Assembly: GCA_036272735.1 (NCBI GenBank)
Contig: DATAYF010000456.1
Location: forward strand, 1-12,118
Length of the DNA: 12,118 nt
Reading direction: 5' to 3'
Origin: DATAYF01 sp036272735
GTDB taxonomy: Bacteria; Chloroflexota; Ktedonobacteria; Ktedonobacterales; Ktedonobacteraceae
In this document: positions 1 through 7,113 of the stretch, in pieces
Layout: the number at the start of each line of letters is the position of its first letter
Position numbering within the stretch: the stretch's first letter is position 1
Translations under genes and position numbers: made by a program
The notes under the pieces: generated by a model
The model's input: the letters and a program-made list of their open reading frames with translations, nothing else
What the model was told of the DNA's origin: nothing
The model's database searches: none

Positions 1-1
1 G

Positions 2-565
2 ATGCTGCGTCGCGGTATCAATCCTGAAACGCCTCGGCTCCCATTCACTCCAGGTTATGATATGGTCGGCGTGATTGACGCCGTGGGACCAAGAGTAAGA
101 GCATTTTCCCCGGGGCAGACGGTAGCTGCACTCACCACCGTTGGGAGCTACAGCCAATATATGTGCCTCTCAACCGAGTCCCTTGTAGTCGTTCCTGAAG
201 GCGTTGATCCCGTTGAGGCAAGCTGTTTGCCCCTGAATTATCTTACCGCCTACCAAATGCTTCATCGCATAGCGAAAGTCAAGCCTGGACAGAGCATTCT
301 CGTCTATGGAGCCGCAGGTGGTGTGGGAACAGCTCTGCTTCAATTAAGCAAACTCGCTGGACTGCGGGTCTACGGAACCGCGTCAGCCTCGAAGCTGGAA
401 CTTATCAAGCAGTTAGGGGCGACTCCCCTCGATTATAAAAGCGAGGATGTGGTAGCACGAGTGCGTACATTGGCAGGGGGTGGAGTGGATGCGGTTTTTG
501 ATGGCATTGGGGGATGCTCACCTTACCCGATCCTTTCAAACACAGAACCAATCAGCAATGAATGA
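2..565 (+). pseudogene. Medium-chain dehydrogenase / quinone oxidoreductase, 5' part outside window, 3' end truncated
   Basis: The translated piece matches the MDR superfamily, quinone-oxidoreductase or VAT1-like branch. It has the GroES-like segment with PFTPGYDMVGVIDAVG near the start and the dinucleotide-binding loop YGAAGGVGTALLQL around residues 102-115. It then continues through the Rossmann fold to VDAVFDGIGG around residue 170. Such enzymes are about 320-350 residues long and reduce quinones or enals with NADPH. The first codon seen corresponds to the middle of the family's N-terminal domain (usually preceded by N-F-x-D), so the true start lies left of the window. After FDGIGG, near base 512, the family similarity stops. 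About 20 unrelated residues lead into a hairpin and a TGA, so roughly 120-150 C-terminal residues are missing. I infer a gene broken by insertion or deletion. No zinc-ligand cysteines are visible in the part present. Family assignment is firm; the exact substrate is unknown. Confidence 0.8.
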
Positions 566-606
566 TCATGAAATTCCCTCCTTTAACCATTCATTGCTGA
601 TTGGTT
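546..606. repeat. Perfect 19-bp inverted repeat (stem-loop)
   Basis: Bases 546-564 (aaccaatcagcaatgaatg) are the exact reverse complement of 588-606, with a 23-base spacer. It lies right at the point where the dehydrogenase gene loses its family similarity and overlaps its accidental stop codon. There is no T-tract after either arm, so it is not a classical intrinsic terminator. It may be the end of a small mobile element or a recombination scar. I saw no flanking direct repeat. Confidence 0.8.
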
Positions 607-769
607 GCCCTCAATTGCACGCTCTATAAGATAATCAAGCAGCAGATAATGGCGTAAAAATTTCCTTCCTGAATGCTCTCCCCTCGTGGTACCCACAGGT
701 TATACCTGCAATGGTGCACGCAGTAGCACTTTCCCTGCTGCGTGCAGTGTTCCCATACGTAATGCCCAG

Positions 770-966
770 GACAGGGGGAAGTGCCACAGGGTGAGGTCTC
801 CAAGCTAAAGGCTGTACCGGAGGGTACAAGAGGCCCGATAGGGAGAGGGACACACCTGGAAAGCCGGATGCCGGGAAACTGGCCTGTCCGGTTTGGGAGG
901 GGACGGTTGGAAACGTGATAACCACAAGCTGGATGTGGATCACACGCGCTGGCCGTCTACCTCACC
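770..966 (+). ncRNA. Group II intron 3' portion (domain V and probable domain VI), no intron-encoded protein
   Basis: Bases 861-894 fold exactly like the catalytic domain V of group II introns. There is a 9-bp lower stem (AAGCCGGAT with GTCCGGTTT, including G-U pairs), a 5-bp upper stem GCCGG/CTGGC capped by a GAAA tetraloop, and a 2-nt bulge (884-885). The total is 34 nt, and the AGC catalytic triad is at 862-864. Upstream, 770-860 contains other short stems, such as a 6-bp stem with a GGAG loop (TGTACC-GGAG-GGTACA), and reads like the domain II-III region. Downstream, 895-906 can pair with 953-966, leaving unpaired A959 or A964 near the 3' end as branch-point candidates, with a nested CCAC/GTGG stem. 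I read this as domain VI. No reverse transcriptase is encoded and the 5' end (GUGYG) is not recognisable, so the intron is a truncated or ORF-less relic. The left boundary given is a guess. Confidence 0.65.
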
Positions 967-1439
967 CCCAGGGATGTTTGTGGAGTTCCTGAGACGCACC
1001 GGGGCCACGCACAGGCGGCATCCTGGTAGAAGTTCCCACACGCACGACCGCGCTGAGCCAATGGTGCCACGGCTGTGGCAAGCGAGTCAAGAAGCCGCTC
1101 TCGAAGCTTTGGCACCAGTGCGAGAGCGGCGTTGGCCCGGTGCAGCGTGACCTCTATTCCGCATTTCTGGCCGCCTATCTCGATCCAGCAGATCCCACTC
1201 CCTCGTGTGCCCGATACCAGAGGTATTGGGAAGGTGCGGAGGCGCGCCTGCGGGCAGCACACGAGCGTACTCGCCAACGCGCGAAAGAGGGGCAGGCACT
1301 GCCCCGAAGCTTTGGCCTGGCCCGAGCCGGAGCGCGTCTGCCCAAAACGCTGAGTGAACCCACACCAGAGCCACGCTTCCTCCAGAGACGAGGAAGGCTG
1401 GAAGCGTGGCCGGAACGCTCAGAACCCCCGCTGCTTTAG
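967..1439 (+). pseudogene. TnpB (IS200/IS605 OrfB) C-terminal relic, frameshifted
   Basis: Two overlapping frames together give the C-terminal end of an IS200/IS605 OrfB (TnpB) protein. Bases 971-1000 encode GMFVEFLRRT. After a shift of one base between about 1000 and 1016, the frame continues GGILVEVPTRTTALSQ-WCHGCGK, the zinc-ribbon start. It then runs through KKPLSKLWHQCESG to QRDLYSAFLAAYL, the segment carrying the last RuvC aspartate. The first zinc knuckle (C-H-G-C) is intact. The second is damaged: only one Cys of the expected CxxC remains. The open frame runs on to a TAG at 1437-1439. The N-terminal three quarters of the gene are absent; the left border coincides with the inferred 3' end of the group II intron. 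TnpB proteins are RNA-guided DNA nucleases, but this copy cannot be active. Confidence 0.75.
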
Positions 1440-1446
1440 CACGGGG
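1425..1446 (+). ncRNA. Right-end / omegaRNA-type hairpin of the first tnpB relic
   Basis: CCCCCG (1425-1430), CT, GC, loop TTTA, GC, A, CGGGG (1442-1446) forms a stem-loop overlapping the last codons of the tnpB relic. In IS200/IS605 elements the tnpB 3' end overlaps the structured right end, whose transcript is the TnpB guide RNA scaffold. The same design (CCCCCG..GC-TTYA-GC..CGGGG) recurs at the end of the second tnpB at 10457, which supports this reading. Confidence 0.55.
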
Positions 1447-1469
1447 AGTCTTCAGTATTCAAAGTAAGC

Positions 1470-1506
1470 GAGCACATAGCAGCCTTCAGAGGGCAGTAAT
1501 GTGCTC
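1470..1506 (-). terminator. Inverted repeat, possible terminator of the leftward kinase operon
   Basis: GAGCACAT (1470-1477) pairs perfectly with ATGTGCTC (1499-1506) around a 21-nt spacer that can pair partly itself (GCC/GGC). Read leftwards it follows the histidine kinase stop by about 70 bases and is followed by a weak T-rich stretch (GCTTACTTTG). It could end the two-component operon, but the T-tract is poor and the loop is large. Confidence 0.35.
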
Positions 1507-1573
1507 TTGCACGCTCGTATCCACCCTCGAAAAAGAGGCGGAGAGGAGTCACACGGTCTAGACGGGCAACCCT

Positions 1574-3001
1574 CTACTCGTTGAGCAGTGGGAGCGAGAT
1601 CGTAAAGCGGCTTCCCTGCCCAATCGTGCTCTCCACCTTGATCGTCCCGCTGTGTTGTTCGACAATGCTCAGGGCAATCGAGAGGCCAAGTCCCATCCCT
1701 GGTTGGATGGAAGCGTTTGGGGCTCGGTAAAAGCGCTCAAACAGCCTGGGCACATCGGCCTGGGCAATGCCAATACCTGTATCGGCAACGGTGACGACCA
1801 GCTCGCGCTCTTTCCTCTCTCCTATGATGGTGACCTGGCCACCATCAAGCGTATATTTGCACGCGTTTTCCAGGAGAATCAAAAAGACTTGCTTAAGATA
1901 ATCGGCGTTGCCAGAGACGACGGCGTCCTCGATCGTCTCTAAACCTTGACATTGCATGGTGATCTTCCGGTGAGAAGGACATCCCTGGCGATACGCCTCG
2001 CTGATGATATCAACAATGAGCAAAGGCTGACACACAAAGGGGGCTCTGGCGTCGGTATGGGCGAGCAAGAGCAGTCGCGTGGTTAGGCGAGCCATACGCT
2101 CTGCCTCCGTGTAGATATTTTCCAGCGCATTGGTTTGAAATTCCAGATCGCTCCCCTCCTCTTTTTTCATCAGTTCAAGCGAGGAAAGCATGATGGTCAA
2201 TGGCGTTCGCAGTTCGTGTGAGGCATCCGCCAGAAAGCGCCGCTGAAGATCATTGACCTGCTGCATGTGTTGATATGCCTCTTCCAGAGCGTGCAGCATG
2301 CCATTGATCGTTTGTGCCAGGCTATTAATCTCATCGGGACGCCCCTGCGCCTGCACACGCAGCGCGTGGTCGTGGGTCTGCGCGATGTGCGAGGCGGAAT
2401 CCGCAAGCCGTTCCAGGGGACGCAGCGTCTGGCGCACCAGCAGCCAGACGAGCAAGGCAACCAGGGTCAGCATGACGAAAACGCCACTGTACATCAACGT
2501 AAAGATCAACGATTCTGAATCACTCTCAAGGGTCGGAGAGGCGGCGATCACATAGCCCTGCACTTGCCCTTTCACCACAATAGCCTGACCATAGAGCACA
2601 AAGGGAGTCCGATCAAGAGTGAGTGAAGCAAAACGACCCGCGGCGATGGTTGACCGCAATTGTGTGAGCGGGAAGACGTTTCTGCCCAGATTCGTTGAAC
2701 TGGCGATCGGTTTTCCTTGCTGATTCTGGTACTGCAGAGAGATCTCGGAGGAGCTGAAGGCGTTGAGCTGGCTTTGCACCAGTGGGGGACTGAGCCCTGG
2801 TTCCTGAGCAAGAGCAATGGAGAGAGAACTGACATTCTGCTGCAAGCGTTTTTCGTTGAGATTGTTTAAAAGCTGGTGGGCAATGATGAGCGTGGTTCCG
2901 ATAAATACCAGGAGTCCGACTGTGAGAATGATGATGATCCAGAGTGTCAGGCGCGTGCGGATCAGACCGAACCAGTGCGCAAAGCGGTTATGTGTAGACA
3001 T
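1574..3001 (-). CDS. Sensor histidine kinase (HAMP-HisKA-HATPase), two-component system
   Basis: This 475-residue membrane kinase has a first membrane helix at about 18-42 and an extracytoplasmic sensor segment at about 43-165 with no domain I recognise. A second helix at about 166-189 leads into a HAMP linker. The phospho-acceptor box FLADASHELRTPLT has H262, and the ATPase domain shows the N box (ENACKY, N379), G1 (DTGIGI, D407), F box (FERFYR) and G2 (GMGLGLS). All catalytic motifs are intact and the length is usual for EnvZ/PhoR-like kinases. It should autophosphorylate on H262 and pass the phosphate to the regulator encoded just upstream. The ATG lies 3 nt after the regulator's stop, with GAAAGGGTGA as ribosome site inside the regulator gene, so the two are translationally coupled. 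The signal is unknown; the divergent envelope cluster suggests an envelope cue (inference). Confidence 0.95.
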   Translation of the reverse strand: MSTHNRFAHWFGLIRTRLTLWIIIILTVGLLVFIGTTLIIAHQLLNNLNEKRLQQNVSSLSIALAQEPGLSPPLVQSQLNAFSSSEISLQYQNQQGKPIASSTNLGRNVFPLTQLRSTIAAGRFASLTLDRTPFVLYGQAIVVKGQVQGYVIAASPTLESDSESLIFTLMYSGVFVMLTLVALLVWLLVRQTLRPLERLADSASHIAQTHDHALRVQAQGRPDEINSLAQTINGMLHALEEAYQHMQQVNDLQRRFLADASHELRTPLTIMLSSLELMKKEEGSDLEFQTNALENIYTEAERMARLTTRLLLLAHTDARAPFVCQPLLIVDIISEAYRQGCPSHRKITMQCQGLETIEDAVVSGNADYLKQVFLILLENACKYTLDGGQVTIIGERKERELVVTVADTGIGIAQADVPRLFERFYRAPNASIQPGMGLGLSIALSIVEQHSGTIKVESTIGQGSRFTISLPLLNE

Positions 3002-3004
3002 GGC

Positions 3005-3673
3005 TCACCCTTTCAGCACGTAGCCAACGCCGCGAATCGTCTGAATCACACGCGAGCCTCCGGACGCTTCCAACTTTTGCCGCAGGTGCCCCATATGGAC
3101 CTCGAGCACATTCGTCTCCAGCTCGGCATTATATCCCCATACCTGTTCCAGGATCTGATCGCGGGTCAGCACCTGGCGGGGATGGCGCATCAACAAGAGC
3201 AACAGATCGTACTCGCGCGTGGTCAGTTCTATCAGATGACCGTCGCGATGGGCCTCATGCGTGGCCTGGTTCAGTTCCAGGTCGCTATAGGTGAGCATTT
3301 CCTGGCTGCCTGTATGGCGGCGCAACACTGCCCGCATGCGCGCTACCAGTTCATCGAAGGAAAATGGTTTCGGCACATAATCGTCAGCGCCCAGTCCCAG
3401 AGCATGCACCTTATCGGCGACGTCATCACGTGCCGTCAACATAATAATCGCAATATTGTCGAGCAAGTGCAGGCGGCGGCAGAGCTCCAGGCCATCAAGA
3501 CCTGGCATTGCGATATCCAGCAGCACCAGTTGTGGTTGGTATTTTTTCGTCACCGCCAGGCCCGTCTCACCATCGGGGGCGGTATAGACCTCAAAGCCCT
3601 CATAGGCCAGTCCTCGTTTGAGTAACGAAAGAATTTTCTGATCATCATCAACAAGCAAGACGCGAGTCGCCAT
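3005..3673 (-). CDS. OmpR/PhoB-family response regulator
   Basis: A 222-residue regulator. The N-terminal receiver domain has the acidic pair D9-D10, phospho-acceptor D53 (LVLLDIAMPG), T80 (MLTAR) and K102 (PKPF). From about residue 125 on comes a winged-helix DNA-binding domain with LTTREYDLLLLLMRHPRQVLTRDQILEQVW and the terminal RVIQTIRGVGYVL, typical of the OmpR/PhoB class. I chose the ATG at 3673 because AAGAGGAA lies about 9 nt upstream and the protein then begins ATRVLLVDDD as in the family; the frame stays open further upstream but gives an unrelated 47-residue tail. It is first in the operon with the kinase and is transcribed divergently from the membrane-protein cluster. It may therefore control both itself and that cluster from the 3674-4041 region (inference). 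Confidence 0.95.
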   Translation of the reverse strand: MATRVLLVDDDQKILSLLKRGLAYEGFEVYTAPDGETGLAVTKKYQPQLVLLDIAMPGLDGLELCRRLHLLDNIAIIMLTARDDVADKVHALGLGADDYVPKPFSFDELVARMRAVLRRHTGSQEMLTYSDLELNQATHEAHRDGHLIELTTREYDLLLLLMRHPRQVLTRDQILEQVWGYNAELETNVLEVHMGHLRQKLEASGGSRVIQTIRGVGYVLKG

Positions 3674-3739
3674 AGAGATAGTTCCTCTTATTACATAGGA
3701 TGAGCGATGCCTATTCGTGCTCATCACTTTTCTGGATAA

Positions 3740-3768
3740 AGCATACCACACCGCTCTCTTCATTCCAG
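3740..3768 (-). promoter_or_regulatory. Candidate promoter of the response regulator-kinase operon
   Basis: On the minus strand an extended -10 TGGTATGCT lies at 3748-3740 (TGn followed by TATGCT), with a poor -35 (TGGAAT) about 18-19 bases further upstream. It would give a 5' leader of about 60 nt before the regulator ATG. Further upstream, AAGGCC (3789-3794) and GGCCTT (3803-3808) form a small dyad that could be an operator. No experiment supports either. Confidence 0.35.
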
Positions 3769-3940
3769 AGTCTGCTATGGCACACTTTAAGGCCAGACGA
3801 AAGGCCTTTATCAAATCTTTATTTACGCTTCATACGAACTTCAGGAAGAGCAGGTATGCTCAGGGTGTCACGATAAACCGGTAGTCTGACAGTGCTCCTG
3901 TGAGGCAATGAGGCTCAAGGAGAGAGAAAACCTTCTGCTC

Positions 3941-3962
3941 TGTTCGGTGCTCCTCCCGAACA
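3941..3962. repeat. Short dyad in the divergent intergenic region
   Basis: TGTTCGG (3941-3947) and CCGAACA (3956-3962) are perfect inverted arms around TGCTCCTC. The dyad lies 80 bases before the chosen start of the membrane-protein gene, in the 368-base region between the two divergent transcription units. It could be a regulator site or a leader hairpin. Otherwise this region holds only the leftward promoter candidate and an AT-rich stretch near 3808-3835; I see no clear rightward promoter. Confidence 0.35.
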
Positions 3963-4041
3963 TGCTGCAAGGTGGACCGCCATCCAAGCCCTTTTGAGGA
4001 GAAGAGTTGACATAGGAATGTATGAAGAAGGAAAGACTTCT

Positions 4042-5229
4042 ATGGCACAACACTCCATTGGAAACACAAGCGCGCTGAGCAATTCCACTTCACAAGTGCA
4101 CTCATTGTATGCGGTTCTCTGGTTACGACTCACCTGCGGACTGACGACGCTGCTCGGCGCAGTCATCAGCTTCTTTGCTCTGAGTTGGGATGTTCAGTGG
4201 CACACCTTTGTTGGACGTGACCGCACGCTGACACCACCGCACGTCCTCCTGCTGAGTGGAATCGCGGTATGTGGCATCGGTGCTCTGGTCGCGGTCATTG
4301 TCGAAACGCAGTGGGTCAAGAACAATCAGGCAATGGAGAAGCGATATACGCCTTTCGCCAATCGCTTTGCCGCACCATTAGGCATCTATATTAGTGGGTA
4401 TGCTGCCCTCAATATGGCAGTAGCTTTCCCGGTCGATCAATACTGGCACACATTGTATGGAGTCGACGTAACCATCTGGGCTCCATTCCATATTATGGCC
4501 ATTGCTGGTCTGGGGCTTATGGCTCTGGGAGCTGTTTATACCTTAGTCTCGGTTGCGAAAATGGCCACGAGCCTCAATGCAGCCAAGGAAAAACGCGTTG
4601 CTTATATTGGTGCGGTGATTGCCATGGCAACATCGCTGGCCACTTTCAGTGTTCTGACCGCTGAGGGGATCGATCCAGATAAGTTTCTCCAACTGGGTTT
4701 CACCTCGATTGACCTTTTTCCCTTTCTTCAAGGGCTGCTTCTCAGTACGTTGTTGCTCGCTATTGCGTATGCACTGCCATGGAAGTGGGCAGCCACAAGC
4801 GTTGTAGGTGTCGTTGCTCTCTTCATGGGTATCAGCCAAGTAGTTGTGCCTCCTGCCATAACCTGGCTGATGCAGGCGGAACAGTTGACGTTCAAGGCGC
4901 TCCACAGGTCTACGCCTCCACAGGTTTCAGTACTTGCGCTCAGCTGGCCGATGCTCTCTCTCGTAAGTGCGATCCTGGTTGACGTTTCCATGCAAATGGC
5001 ACGAAAGCAAAACATCTCCAGACGGCAACTGAGTCTCATGCTGGGTGGAGCGGTTCTGATCGGGTGTATTCCTTTCACCCTGGTAAACCCTACAGCCATT
5101 CTGCAAACAATGGCAAGCGTGAATATCCTTGGCATCGTGCTGACGATTGCTTTGGCTTTCCCTGCCATCTATGTGGGAATGAAGCTTGGTCAGAATATTG
5201 GTCAGACGATGAGTGTCTCGGAAAGGTAG
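4042..5229 (+). CDS. Multi-pass membrane protein with duplicated W-H-T..G.D.T...P.H motif, function unknown
   Basis: This 395-residue protein has about ten hydrophobic helices. I chose ATG 4042 because GAAGGAAAG sits about 7 nt upstream; ATG 4018 (8 residues longer) and TTG 3994 are alternatives. The striking feature is an internal repeat. Residues 50-67 read D..WHT..GRDRT..PPH and residues 132-150 read D..WHT..GVDVT...PFH. Each is placed just after a helix and before the next, so both loops should lie on the same membrane face if the intervening helix number is even. Conserved W53/W135, H54/H136, D60/D142, H67/H150 look like ligands of a metal, heme or quinone site (inference). The next gene, 9 nt downstream, encodes a FixH/YtkA-like protein, so the two probably act together. 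I do not recognise a named family. It may belong to an uncharacterised family of bacterial membrane proteins with WHxxxGRD-type motifs. Confidence 0.88.
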   Translation: MAQHSIGNTSALSNSTSQVHSLYAVLWLRLTCGLTTLLGAVISFFALSWDVQWHTFVGRDRTLTPPHVLLLSGIAVCGIGALVAVIVETQWVKNNQAMEKRYTPFANRFAAPLGIYISGYAALNMAVAFPVDQYWHTLYGVDVTIWAPFHIMAIAGLGLMALGAVYTLVSVAKMATSLNAAKEKRVAYIGAVIAMATSLATFSVLTAEGIDPDKFLQLGFTSIDLFPFLQGLLLSTLLLAIAYALPWKWAATSVVGVVALFMGISQVVVPPAITWLMQAEQLTFKALHRSTPPQVSVLALSWPMLSLVSAILVDVSMQMARKQNISRRQLSLMLGGAVLIGCIPFTLVNPTAILQTMASVNILGIVLTIALAFPAIYVGMKLGQNIGQTMSVSER

Positions 5230-5238
5230 TGGCACGGG

Positions 5239-5847
5239 ATGTCAAAAATGAGGCTTCAACGGATCTTGCTCATTGCAGGTGTGATCGCATTAGTGATTGT
5301 ACTCATCGATGGCACGTACTCGATAGCAGCAACCATACCAGGCAAAACCCCGGTACGCATTGACCATGTTACAGCTGGTCCCTATCATCTGGCGGTCAGC
5401 ATGTATACCTATCCTGCCAATGCCGGGTTTGCCTTGCCCTTTGCTATTGCACCAGAGCAAGCCATCAACGGTTCGCTGGCTTTTCATATTAATTCTTTGC
5501 CAGGCCCACATGTGGATGCAAACCCAGTCCGGGCAACCTTTAGCGCTGATCCTAAGGTGCACAATGGCATTCAGGGGGCGGCAGAAATTACCGTCCAGGG
5601 CCCCTGGACCTTGCAAATCCAGGTAGATGGTCCTGCCGGACAGGGAGTTGCCAATGTCCCGGTGACAGCAACAGCTCTTCCGCCCATGCCTACCTGGCTC
5701 GGTTGGTTCTTAGGGTTCATTCCCTTCTATGTGCTGATCACCTTCTTCCTGGTGAAGTACTTTATAAAACAAAAGCGTGCTCCACAAGAGGATTCTTTGC
5801 AAAAAGATGCATCTGAAATGAGAAGCATGATCACTTCGTCGTACTGA
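5239..5847 (+). CDS. Membrane-anchored FixH/YtkA-like protein
   Basis: A 202-residue protein with a signal-anchor helix at about 9-29 and an extracytoplasmic beta-rich domain at about 38-148. A second membrane helix follows at about 153-176 (LGWFLGFIPFYVLITFFLVKYF), and the tail is charged and cytoplasmic. The domain pattern resembles the FixH/YtkA-like immunoglobulin-type fold: a substrate-like opening strand YHLAVSMYTYPANAG, then G-P-H-V, and a closing GPWTLQIQV-DGPAGQG. Relatives of this fold occur beside cytochrome oxidase assembly and copper-handling genes (family knowledge). Here no Met/His copper motif is complete, although H91 and H108 are present. It starts 9 nt after the multi-pass membrane gene, so they are one operon. 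The start ATG at 5239 has only a weak ribosome site (AAAGG at 14 nt), consistent with coupling to the upstream gene. Confidence 0.85.
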   Translation: MSKMRLQRILLIAGVIALVIVLIDGTYSIAATIPGKTPVRIDHVTAGPYHLAVSMYTYPANAGFALPFAIAPEQAINGSLAFHINSLPGPHVDANPVRATFSADPKVHNGIQGAAEITVQGPWTLQIQVDGPAGQGVANVPVTATALPPMPTWLGWFLGFIPFYVLITFFLVKYFIKQKRAPQEDSLQKDASEMRSMITSSY

Positions 5848-5856
5848 GGATAAGTC

Positions 5857-5914
5857 CCTGTACATTTGACGGTGTCGTTGTTTCTTTTACAAAGGACACC
5901 ACCAAATGTGCAGG
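5857..5914. repeat. Long imperfect hairpin between operon genes
   Basis: Bases 5857-5876 pair with 5895-5914: 17 Watson-Crick pairs plus one G-U, with a 2x2 internal loop at 5869-5870/5901-5902 and an 18-base spacer. It starts 10 bases after the FixH-like stop and is followed by a purine-rich leader. There is no T-tract in either direction, so it is more likely an RNA processing or stability hairpin, or a small repeat element, than a terminator. Confidence 0.6.
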
Positions 5915-5988
5915 AGAAATAGGTAAAAGAAGTTCTTACCATAAAGGAACGTCATATCTTGAGATGCTACAAGGTGATAGCCACCATC

Positions 5989-7089
5989 ATGTTCACAAAA
6001 GAAAAGTGCTCTCCACATTGTTCACGCCTGATAGTAGAGAGTATGTTTCTGCCGCTCTTACTCCTATTAGCCGCTTGTGGCGGAGCGATCTCCAGTAATC
6101 CAGCAAGTACGCTACCAGCGCCAATACGCGTGAATGGTTTTGGGACAGCAGAGAACCACCCGCATGCATTGCTTGCCTTTCCGAACAATGTTCTGGTCCT
6201 GGCAACGCATTATGGCACGTTCTGGTCGGGGAACGACGGTGTAAGTTGGACAGAGGTTGCAGGTGGCCCTGGTCAGCTTATGGATGGTCTCATGACGTAC
6301 TCACTGACGAGCAGTCCACTCAACTCGCAGCGTCTGTATGAATTGACGCTGCCCACCGTTAGTACCCATAAAGGCATCCTCGGACTCTATACGAGCACAG
6401 ACGAAGGCCGTAGTTGGAAATTGGCGATCACAGAACAGAGCCTGGTCTCTGATGAAGATGTTTATCTTGTAGAAGCAGGCAATGACACGCCAAACGAGGT
6501 GTATGTCTACCTGCCAGCACTCGGCTCTGCTGGTCTCAAGGTAAGCACAGATGCGGGAGCGCATTTTCGTGCGACCGGTCCACTGCCCTTTGGCAATCTG
6601 ACCGCCCTCCTTGCGCTCCCAGGAGAACCAGGGCAGTTGCTGGCGGCCAGTAGTGATGGTATGGCGCGCAGTACTGATAGTGGCATGCACTGGGAAAAAA
6701 TCCAGAGTATTTCTGGTGGCATTTTTGGCGGCGTCGTTTCTACAGGACCAGGCAAGCCCATTTATGCCTCTGGCGACGCGGGGGTCTATGTTTCAACTGA
6801 TGGCGGCCAAGCATTCAAACTAGTCAATACAGGCATTACCTACGGTTCACTTACCGCCTCCACAACGCAGCCACACATACTCTATGGCAGGACTGGCACG
6901 GGCGTGTATCGTAGTACTGATGGAGGAACATCCTGGCAGGCTCTGCCACATGTAGCAGGGAACCTGTTTAGCCTGGCAGCAGATCCACACCATGCATCAC
7001 AGGTCTACCTCACGCTATCGTATCCAACTGAGGTCTATCACTTTGATCAGGCCAGCCAAAAATGGATGTCACTTACCCCTAAACCATAA
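5989..7089 (+). CDS. BNR/Asp-box beta-propeller lipoprotein
   Basis: A 366-residue exported protein. From ATG 5989 the basic N-region and hydrophobic stretch end in the lipobox LAAC (C30), followed by GG and a Ser/Pro-rich spacer, as in lipoproteins. The mature part carries six Asp-box repeats of the type S-x-D-x-G-x-x-W: SGNDGVSW, STDEGRSW, STDAGAHF, STDSGMHW, STDGGQAF and STDGGTSW. These are roughly evenly spaced and mark the blades of a beta-propeller of the sialidase/Ycf48/photosystem-assembly type. No sialidase catalytic residues are evident, so a binding or assembly role is more likely than hydrolysis. TTG 5959, behind AAAGGAA, is an alternative start (10 residues longer). AAGGTGAT lies upstream of ATG 5989 but is rather far. 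It follows the FixH-like gene after 141 bases containing a hairpin. Confidence 0.88.
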   Translation: MFTKEKCSPHCSRLIVESMFLPLLLLLAACGGAISSNPASTLPAPIRVNGFGTAENHPHALLAFPNNVLVLATHYGTFWSGNDGVSWTEVAGGPGQLMDGLMTYSLTSSPLNSQRLYELTLPTVSTHKGILGLYTSTDEGRSWKLAITEQSLVSDEDVYLVEAGNDTPNEVYVYLPALGSAGLKVSTDAGAHFRATGPLPFGNLTALLALPGEPGQLLAASSDGMARSTDSGMHWEKIQSISGGIFGGVVSTGPGKPIYASGDAGVYVSTDGGQAFKLVNTGITYGSLTASTTQPHILYGRTGTGVYRSTDGGTSWQALPHVAGNLFSLAADPHHASQVYLTLSYPTEVYHFDQASQKWMSLTPKP

Positions 7090-7113
7090 GGAAAGCCAGG
7101 ACGATATAGCGCT

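Noticed and set aside
635..1374. Several 60-100 codon open frames on both strands over the intron and tnpB relic
   Set aside because: They overlap each other in most frames in a GC-richer relic; only the pieces matching the TnpB C-terminus have family support.
2876..3625. Plus-strand open frame of 249 codons across the response regulator
   Set aside because: It lies antisense to an intact OmpR-type gene, and its composition (Gln/His-rich) is typical of antisense translation.
3674..3814. N-terminal 47-residue extension of the response regulator
   Set aside because: The receiver domain begins normally at ATG 3673 with a good ribosome site; the upstream residues match nothing and overlap the promoter region.
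4007..4035. TTGACA at 4007-4012 as promoter of the membrane-protein gene
   Set aside because: At 16-18 bases downstream there is only a purine-rich ribosome-site sequence, no -10 hexamer, and initiation there would fall in or after the start codon.
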